Below, piece by piece: positions 59,349-64,000 of a DNA stretch of 64,000 nucleotides. Origin of the DNA: Gp6-AA40 sp036407095 (GTDB lineage: Bacteria; Acidobacteriota; Vicinamibacteria; Vicinamibacterales; UBA2999); assembly GCA_036407095.1 (NCBI GenBank), contig DASWZV010000039.1, forward strand, positions 62,001 to 126,000, given 5' to 3'. The notes under the pieces were generated by a model. That model was given only the letters and a program-made list of their open reading frames with translations, did not search any database and was not told the DNA's origin. Within the stretch, counting starts at the first letter, position 1, and each line of letters opens with the position of its first letter. Position numbers and translations under genes: made by a program.

Positions 59349-59930
59349 TCATCGAGGTTTGAGCCCCTCGATGAACCGGTATCCTTCTCTGTCGCCCAGG
59401 ACTCGAACCGCGACGAACCCGACCGCCTCGAGCGCAGCGACGGTCCCACCAGCCGCCTCGAATCGCGCATCACGCTTGGGACCTCCGAAGAGCGCGCGCA
59501 TGCCGGTCGGCTTTCCGGCCTCGAGCACGATCACTCGACCGCCATGACGCAGCACGCGGAGCACTTCGCGGAGCGACTGATCGCGAACCGATGCGTCGAG
59601 ACTCGTCAGGAGGCCATCTGCGTTGTGTACGACCGCAACGTCATAGGCACCGTCCTCGAGCGGCAGACGATCGACCGGTGCTATCCGCACGTCTGGGGAC
59701 GACGATCCTTCACCAACGACTTCGCTGATGCGCTGCGCCCCTGATTCGCTGGGAACGATGACGGTGGCGAGTCCCGTGATGCCGGTCTTCCCGGCGATGG
59801 CGTGCACGATGCGCGGATCGTTGACGCCGATTTGCAGCACCCGTTCGCCGGGCCGCACGCTGCTCATGGACACGGCCAGCGGCTCGCGGCCAACGTTCGA
59901 CTCGCGCAGAAACAGGCGCATTTTTGCCAT
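59349..59930 (-). CDS. class I SAM methyltransferase-like protein
   Basis: The 193-residue protein has the Rossmann-type methyltransferase layout: RPGERVLQIGVNDPRIV for motif I, APVDRLPLEDGAYDVAVVHN for the acidic motif and LREVLRVLRHGGRVIVLEA for the post-motif strand. Motif I is degenerate (QIGVNDP instead of DxGxGxG), so SAM binding may be weak or lost. It resembles UbiE-type enzymes, but no quinone gene is near. ATG 59930 begins MAKMRLFLRES; the longer ORF is antisense to ino1. It is divergent from ino1 with 16 bases between the starts. Confidence 0.72.
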   Translation of the reverse strand: MAKMRLFLRESNVGREPLAVSMSSVRPGERVLQIGVNDPRIVHAIAGKTGITGLATVIVPSESGAQRISEVVGEGSSSPDVRIAPVDRLPLEDGAYDVAVVHNADGLLTSLDASVRDQSLREVLRVLRHGGRVIVLEAGKPTGMRALFGGPKRDARFEAAGGTVAALEAVGFVAVRVLGDREGYRFIEGLKPR

Positions 59931-59932
59931 GA

Positions 59933-59938
59933 TATAGT
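59933..59938 (+). promoter_or_regulatory. -10 element (TATAGT) for leaderless ino1
   Basis: TATAGT ends eight bases before the GTG at 59947 in a 16-base divergent spacer that cannot hold a leader with a ribosome site. Confidence 0.55.
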
Positions 59939-59946
59939 GGCCGATT

Positions 59947-61260
59947 GTGACTCCACCAGTTGAGATCGCCCCCGCACGCGGCAAACTGGGTGTGCTGCTG
60001 GTCGGCCTCGGCGCCGTCAGCACGACCACCATTGCCGGCGTGATGGCCATACGCAAGGGGCTGGCCCCGCCAATCGGTTCGCTGACGCAGATGGGCACCA
60101 TTCGTCTCGGCAAGCGCACAGAAGGACGCGCGCCGAAGATCAAGGATTTCGTCCCGCTCGCGGGCCTCGACGACATCGTGTTCGGTGGGTGGGACATCTT
60201 CGAAGAGGACTGCTACGCCGCAGCGCGAACCGCCGGTGTGCTCGAGGTCTCACAGCTCGAACAGGTGCGGAGCGAGCTCGAAGCGGTCAAACCGATGCCT
60301 GCGGTGTTCGACCGCCGGTACGTGAAGCGCCTCGACGGCCCCAATGTCAAGAAGGGGAAGAACAAGCGCGATCTTGCCGAACAGTTGATCGCCGATATCC
60401 GCGCCTTCAAGACGAAGCATGGCTGCGATCGCATGGTGATGATCTGGTGCGGCAGCACCGAGGTCTACATGAAGGAGACCACCGCTCATGCGTCGATCGG
60501 CTCGTTCGAAAAGGCGCTCGAGCAAAGCGACGACTCGATTCCGTCCAGCATGGTCTACGCATACGCGGCGCTTCGCGAAGGGCTGCCGTTTGCGAACGCG
60601 GCGCCGAATCTCACCGCCGACGTTCCGGCCATGCTGGAGCTGGCGGCTCGGATGAAGTCACCGCTCGCCGGCAACGATATGAAGACGGGGCAGACGCTGA
60701 TCAAGACGATCATCGCGCCTGGTCTCAAGGCGCGTCTGCTGGGGGTGAAGGGCTGGTACTCGACGAACATCCTCGGGAATCGCGACGGAGAAGTGCTCGA
60801 CGATCCCGAGTCGTTCAAGACCAAGGAAGAGAGCAAGAAATCGGCGCTCGAATACATCTTTCAGCCGCATCTGTATCCGGACCTGTACGCCGACCTCTGC
60901 CACGTTGTCCGGATCAACTACTACCCGCCACGCGGCGACAACAAAGAAGGCTGGGACAACATCGATTTGATCGGCTGGCTCGGATATCCGATGCAGCTGA
61001 AGATCAACTTCCTGTGTCGTGACAGCATCCTGGCGGCGCCCATCGTGCTCGATTCGGTCCTGTTCCTCGATCTGGCGAAGCGGGCGGGAATGGCAGGCAT
61101 TCAGGAGTGGCTGTCGTTCTATTTCAAGAGCCCGATGCATGCACCCGAGGTGTATCCGGAGCATGATCTGTTCATTCAGCTGATGAAGCTGAAGAATACG
61201 CTGCGCTACATGCAGGGCGAGGAGCTCATCACGCATCTCGGTCGCGAGTACTACGACTAG
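59947..61260 (+). CDS. ino1: inositol-3-phosphate synthase
   Basis: It converts glucose 6-phosphate to inositol 1-phosphate with bound NAD. The 437-residue protein is of the long MIP synthase type: LGVLLVGLGAVSTTTIAG (NAD loop), FGGWDIFEEDCYAAA, VYAYAALREGLPFANAAPN, SPLAGNDMKTGQTLIKTI, WYSTNILGNRDGEVL and IDLIGWLGYPMQLKINFLCR. The conserved Lys and Asp residues of the active-site segments are present. It suggests synthesis of inositol lipids or solutes. It starts at GTG. A small membrane gene follows after six bases. Confidence 0.95.
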   Translation: MTPPVEIAPARGKLGVLLVGLGAVSTTTIAGVMAIRKGLAPPIGSLTQMGTIRLGKRTEGRAPKIKDFVPLAGLDDIVFGGWDIFEEDCYAAARTAGVLEVSQLEQVRSELEAVKPMPAVFDRRYVKRLDGPNVKKGKNKRDLAEQLIADIRAFKTKHGCDRMVMIWCGSTEVYMKETTAHASIGSFEKALEQSDDSIPSSMVYAYAALREGLPFANAAPNLTADVPAMLELAARMKSPLAGNDMKTGQTLIKTIIAPGLKARLLGVKGWYSTNILGNRDGEVLDDPESFKTKEESKKSALEYIFQPHLYPDLYADLCHVVRINYYPPRGDNKEGWDNIDLIGWLGYPMQLKINFLCRDSILAAPIVLDSVLFLDLAKRAGMAGIQEWLSFYFKSPMHAPEVYPEHDLFIQLMKLKNTLRYMQGEELITHLGREYYD

Positions 61261-61266
61261 ACGATC

Positions 61267-61752
61267 GTGGTACAAGCGGCGCTGCTCGGCGGCCTCTTCA
61301 TCGGGATCCTGTCGGCGCTTCCGATCATCAAGTACGCCAACTGCTGCTGCATCTGGATCATCGGCGGCGGTATCGTCGCAGCCTATCTCGACCAGCAGAA
61401 CGATCCGCGGCCCATCACCGCGGGACGGGGAGCCCTCGCAGGACTGTTTGCCGGGGTGATCGGCGCCCTTGTCTGGCTCGTTGCCGCGCTCGCGCTTCGC
61501 GCCGTTCTGGCGCCGCTCGAGGAGCGCATGGCCGGTGCCTTCCTTCGAAGCGCACCGGATGTGCCTCCTGAGGTTCGCACGCTCCTCGAGAACGCAGGCA
61601 CGAGTTCAGTCGCCGAGTACGTCACGTTCTTTGTCCTGTTCCTGTTCGCCGGCAGTATCGTGTCGACCGTCGGCGGTCTGCTCGGAGCAGCCTTCTTTCG
61701 CAGCGACGTGCCTCCCGCGCTCGGAGGCCCTCCCCCTCTTCCACCCGAGTAG
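61267..61752 (+). CDS. small four-helix membrane protein, function unknown
   Basis: The 161-residue protein has hydrophobic segments at about 3-22, 25-40, 55-80 and 112-140 (ALLGGLFIGILSALPII, ALAGLFAGVIGALVWLVAAL, EYVTFFVLFLFAGSIVSTVG). A Cys triplet (ANCCCIW) lies near the N-terminus and the tail is Pro-rich. It resembles DUF4199/DUF5518-like hypothetical membrane proteins only in general shape. It starts at GTG six bases after ino1, so it is co-transcribed. No function is assigned. Confidence 0.72.
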   Translation: MVQAALLGGLFIGILSALPIIKYANCCCIWIIGGGIVAAYLDQQNDPRPITAGRGALAGLFAGVIGALVWLVAALALRAVLAPLEERMAGAFLRSAPDVPPEVRTLLENAGTSSVAEYVTFFVLFLFAGSIVSTVGGLLGAAFFRSDVPPALGGPPPLPPE

Positions 61753-61759
61753 AGTGCAG

Positions 61760-61765
61760 TATCCT
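61760..61765 (+). promoter_or_regulatory. -10 element (TATCCT) for leaderless acs
   Basis: TATCCT ends nine bases before the ATG at 61775, just after the stop of the small membrane gene, so acs probably has its own leaderless transcript. Confidence 0.45.
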
Positions 61766-61774
61766 GTTCGGCCT

Positions 61775-63742
61775 ATGGCCCAGCAGCCACCGTCCGCTGA
61801 AATCGCCGATCTGCTCAAGGAAGATCGCACCTTCGCGCCGTCCGACGCGTTCAAATCACAGGCGAATGTCCGCGATGAAGACGTATACGCCCGCGCCGAA
61901 CGCGATCCGGAAGCGTTCTGGGCCGCCTTCGCCGAAGAGCTCGAGTGGTTCTCGAAATGGACCCACGTACTGAATTGGCAGCCTCCGCATGCCAAGTGGT
62001 TTGTCGATGGGACGCTGAACGCGAGCGTCAACTGTGTGGATCGCCACGTCCGTGGTCCGCGACGCAACAAGGCCGCACTCATTTGGGAAGGTGAACCTGG
62101 CGATCGGCGTACGTTGACCTATTTCGATCTGTTCAGGCAGGTCAGTCAGTTCGCAAACGTCCTCAAGTCGCTGGGGGTCAAACGAGGCGACCGCGTGGCG
62201 CTCTATCTGCCGCTCGTCCCCGAGCTGGCGATCGCGATGCTGGCGTGTGCGCGCATCGGGGCAGTGCACTCCGTTGTGTTCGGCGGCTTCAGCTCGGAAT
62301 CACTCCGTGATCGGATCAACGACGCGAAGGCGACCGTGCTCGTCACCGCCGACGGCGGCTGGCGCCGCGGACAGGTTGTGCCGCTCAAGAAAATGGCTGA
62401 TGAGGCGCTCGAAGGCACACCGTCGATCCAGCACGTCGTCATCGTGCAGCGTCTCCACGGATCGCCGATCGAAGTGCATGTCAAGGAAGGGCGCGATCAC
62501 TGGTATCACCGGCTCATGCAGGAGGCCAATCACACCTGCGAGCCCGAGAAGATGGGCTCGGAGGACATGCTGTACATCCTGTACACGTCGGGCACGACCG
62601 GTAAGCCCAAAGGGATCGTGCACACGACCGGCGGATACCTGGTCGGCACGTACGCCACGACGAAGTGGGTTTTCGATCTGAAAGAGGACGACGTCTATTG
62701 GTGTACCGCCGATATCGGCTGGGTCACCGGACACAGCTATGTCGTGTACGGACCGCTCGCCAACGGTGCGACGGTCCTCATGTACGAAGGGGCACCCGAC
62801 TGGCCGTCAAAGGATCGTCTGTGGCAGATCGTCGAGCGCTACGGCGTGACGATCTTCTACACCGCACCGACGGCGATTCGAGCCTTCATGCGTTGGGGCA
62901 CCGAGTGGCCGAAACGGCGCGAACTCACCAGCCTCCGCCTCCTTGGATCGGTTGGCGAGCCGATCAATCCGGAAGCCTGGGTCTGGTATCACCGCTACAT
63001 CGGCGGCGAGCGGTGCCCCGTCGTCGACACCTGGTGGCAGACTGAAACCGGGGCAATCATGATCACGCCCCTTCCCGGCCTCACGACGACGAAGCCGGGA
63101 TCCGCCACGCGTCCCTTCCCGGGTATCAAAGCGGAGATCAAGACCGACAAAGGCGAGAGCATTCAGGGCGCAGGCGGCGGCCTGTTGGCGCTGACACGGC
63201 CGTGGCCTGCGATGCTGCGCGGCATCTACGGCGATCCGGATCGGTACGTGAAGCAGTACTGGAGTCGATGGACACCCGACATCTACTTCACCGGCGATGG
63301 CGCGAAGCGCGACGAAGACGGCTTCTTCTGGTTGCTCGGTCGCGTTGATGATGTGCTCAATGTCGCTGGGCACCGCATCGGCACGATGGAGGTCGAGAGT
63401 GCGCTGGTCGATCATCCTCGTGTGGCCGAGGCGGCCGTCGTCGGACGGCCTCACGAGATCAAAGGACAGGCCGTGGCCGCCTTTGTCACGCTCAAGGAGG
63501 GCGTGCACGGGAACGACGTGCTGACCGCTGAGCTCAAGGAGCACGTCGTGAAAAAGATCGGCGCGATCGCGCGGCCCGACGATGTGATCTTCGCCGCGGA
63601 TCTGCCGAAGACGAGATCGGGAAAGATCATGCGACGGCTGTTACGCGATATCGCAGAAGGCAAAGCGCTTGGTGACACGACGACGTTGGCCGATCCCGCC
63701 GTCGTGACGCGGCTCAAGGACCAATATCAGGACGAACACTAG
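61775..63742 (+). CDS. acs: acetyl-CoA synthetase
   Basis: It activates acetate to acetyl-CoA with ATP. The 655-residue adenylate-forming enzyme has FAEELEWFSKWTHVLNW at the N-terminus, the P-loop YTSGTTGKPKGIVHTTGG, WCTADIGWVTGHSY, YEGAPDWP, DTWWQTETGAIMITPLPG, YFTGDGAKRDEDGFFW, GRVDDVLNVAGHRIGT and the C-terminal acetylatable Lys in PKTRSGKIMRR. The Trp of WWQTETG marks the acetate-sized pocket. ATG 61775 is the family start; the longer ORF overlaps the previous gene and was rejected. Confidence 0.97.
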   Translation: MAQQPPSAEIADLLKEDRTFAPSDAFKSQANVRDEDVYARAERDPEAFWAAFAEELEWFSKWTHVLNWQPPHAKWFVDGTLNASVNCVDRHVRGPRRNKAALIWEGEPGDRRTLTYFDLFRQVSQFANVLKSLGVKRGDRVALYLPLVPELAIAMLACARIGAVHSVVFGGFSSESLRDRINDAKATVLVTADGGWRRGQVVPLKKMADEALEGTPSIQHVVIVQRLHGSPIEVHVKEGRDHWYHRLMQEANHTCEPEKMGSEDMLYILYTSGTTGKPKGIVHTTGGYLVGTYATTKWVFDLKEDDVYWCTADIGWVTGHSYVVYGPLANGATVLMYEGAPDWPSKDRLWQIVERYGVTIFYTAPTAIRAFMRWGTEWPKRRELTSLRLLGSVGEPINPEAWVWYHRYIGGERCPVVDTWWQTETGAIMITPLPGLTTTKPGSATRPFPGIKAEIKTDKGESIQGAGGGLLALTRPWPAMLRGIYGDPDRYVKQYWSRWTPDIYFTGDGAKRDEDGFFWLLGRVDDVLNVAGHRIGTMEVESALVDHPRVAEAAVVGRPHEIKGQAVAAFVTLKEGVHGNDVLTAELKEHVVKKIGAIARPDDVIFAADLPKTRSGKIMRRLLRDIAEGKALGDTTTLADPAVVTRLKDQYQDEH

Positions 63743-63904
63743 GACGCATTTCCGGAGAACCGCGCGTCGCATTTCCGTCTCGCCGCATCGCCGAGCGGAG
63801 TCCCACTCCCAACCCCGGCCATCGATAACCCGATCGATCGCGCATTCGAAGACCTATGTCTGCTCGGTGGCAACATTTCGGTCGCGCGGCGCGCTCGATA
63901 AGTG

Positions 63905-63933
63905 TTGACAAGCCTTCATCGAATCAATACCTT
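63905..63933 (+). promoter_or_regulatory. possible housekeeping-type promoter at the right edge
   Basis: A perfect TTGACA (63905-63910) is followed after 17 bases by TACCTT (63928-63933), a weak -10. It lies in the 258-base region after acs. An ATG at 63954 opens a frame that is still open at the window end, but it is too short to judge. Confidence 0.35.
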
Positions 63934-63971
63934 ACTGCCACCTTCCCCCTCCCATGAGAGTGGCCACGTTT

Positions 63972-63988
63972 GTGAACGGTACGTTCAC
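63972..63988. repeat. 7-base inverted repeat at the window edge
   Basis: GTGAACG-GTA-CGTTCAC is a perfect short palindrome 39 bases downstream of the possible -10 at 63928. It may be an operator; the window ends before a target gene can be seen. Confidence 0.35.
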
Positions 63989-64000
63989 GATCAGTGCTCT

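Noticed and set aside
1..64000. tRNA, rRNA and CRISPR arrays
   Set aside because: No cloverleaf-like T-loop sequence in the spacers examined by eye and no regularly spaced repeats; a covariance-model scan would settle it.

Overview
The window is GC-rich chromosomal DNA, densely coding on both strands, most likely from the phylum Acidobacteriota (Vicinamibacteria-like). The taxonomic evidence is two proteins of the 'VWFA-related Acidobacterial' type (30138-31115 and 56376-57422), many GAF/PP2C/sigma-54 regulators, a PCYCGC-motif protein, an ECF sigma-Ser/Thr kinase pair and a GSI-alpha glutamine synthetase. I saw no rRNA, tRNA, CRISPR array, insertion sequence or phage gene.

Layout. 1-11.3 kb is a regulatory zone: a truncated sigma-54 activator, a GAF-GGDEF cyclase, a second activator of the same unusual type, an NtrC-type response regulator followed by two small genes, a small HTH protein with a stand-alone histidine-kinase DHp-like peptide, a FliA-type sigma factor, and a PAS kinase-receiver hybrid. 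10.7-20.4 kb holds a FabZ-like protein, a GAF-GAF-PP2C phosphatase, glnA, a double-PDZ protein, a membrane GAF protein, dsbD and a solitary nuoG. 20.4-29.9 kb (all minus) holds an M1 peptidase, an RsbU-type phosphatase, a Kbl/BioF enzyme, a GT-C-like membrane protein, a PerM transporter and an aminotransferase. 30-34 kb holds a secreted VWFA protein, an OmpA-type lipoprotein, a pteridine-reductase-like SDR and an MTHFR-like protein. 34-40 kb is a plus-strand operon (beta-CASP nuclease, M49 peptidase, aminotransferase, malQ). 40-51 kb holds glnS, rmuC, DUF1015-serC, a PcnB-type nucleotidyltransferase, two exported proteins and the ECF-kinase pair. 51-64 kb holds polA, a lipoprotein, a BON protein, a ZIP transporter, a TonB/membrane/VWFA operon, a methyltransferase-like protein, ino1, a small membrane protein and acs.

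Two regulatory themes run through the window. First, 15 transcription-unit-leading genes carry a TANNNT-like -10 element only 6-10 bases before the start codon and no Shine-Dalgarno, which suggests leaderless transcripts. The remaining leading genes mostly have a clear GGAGG-type site. Second, five upstream regions contain the sigma-54 spacing GG-N10-GC with a TTGC -12 box. The two best precede the FliA-type sigma factor and the BON protein; weaker ones precede the GGDEF gene, the RsbU phosphatase and tonB. With three sigma-54 activator genes nearby, this suggests a sigma-54 cascade feeding c-di-GMP, alternative sigma and envelope functions (inference).
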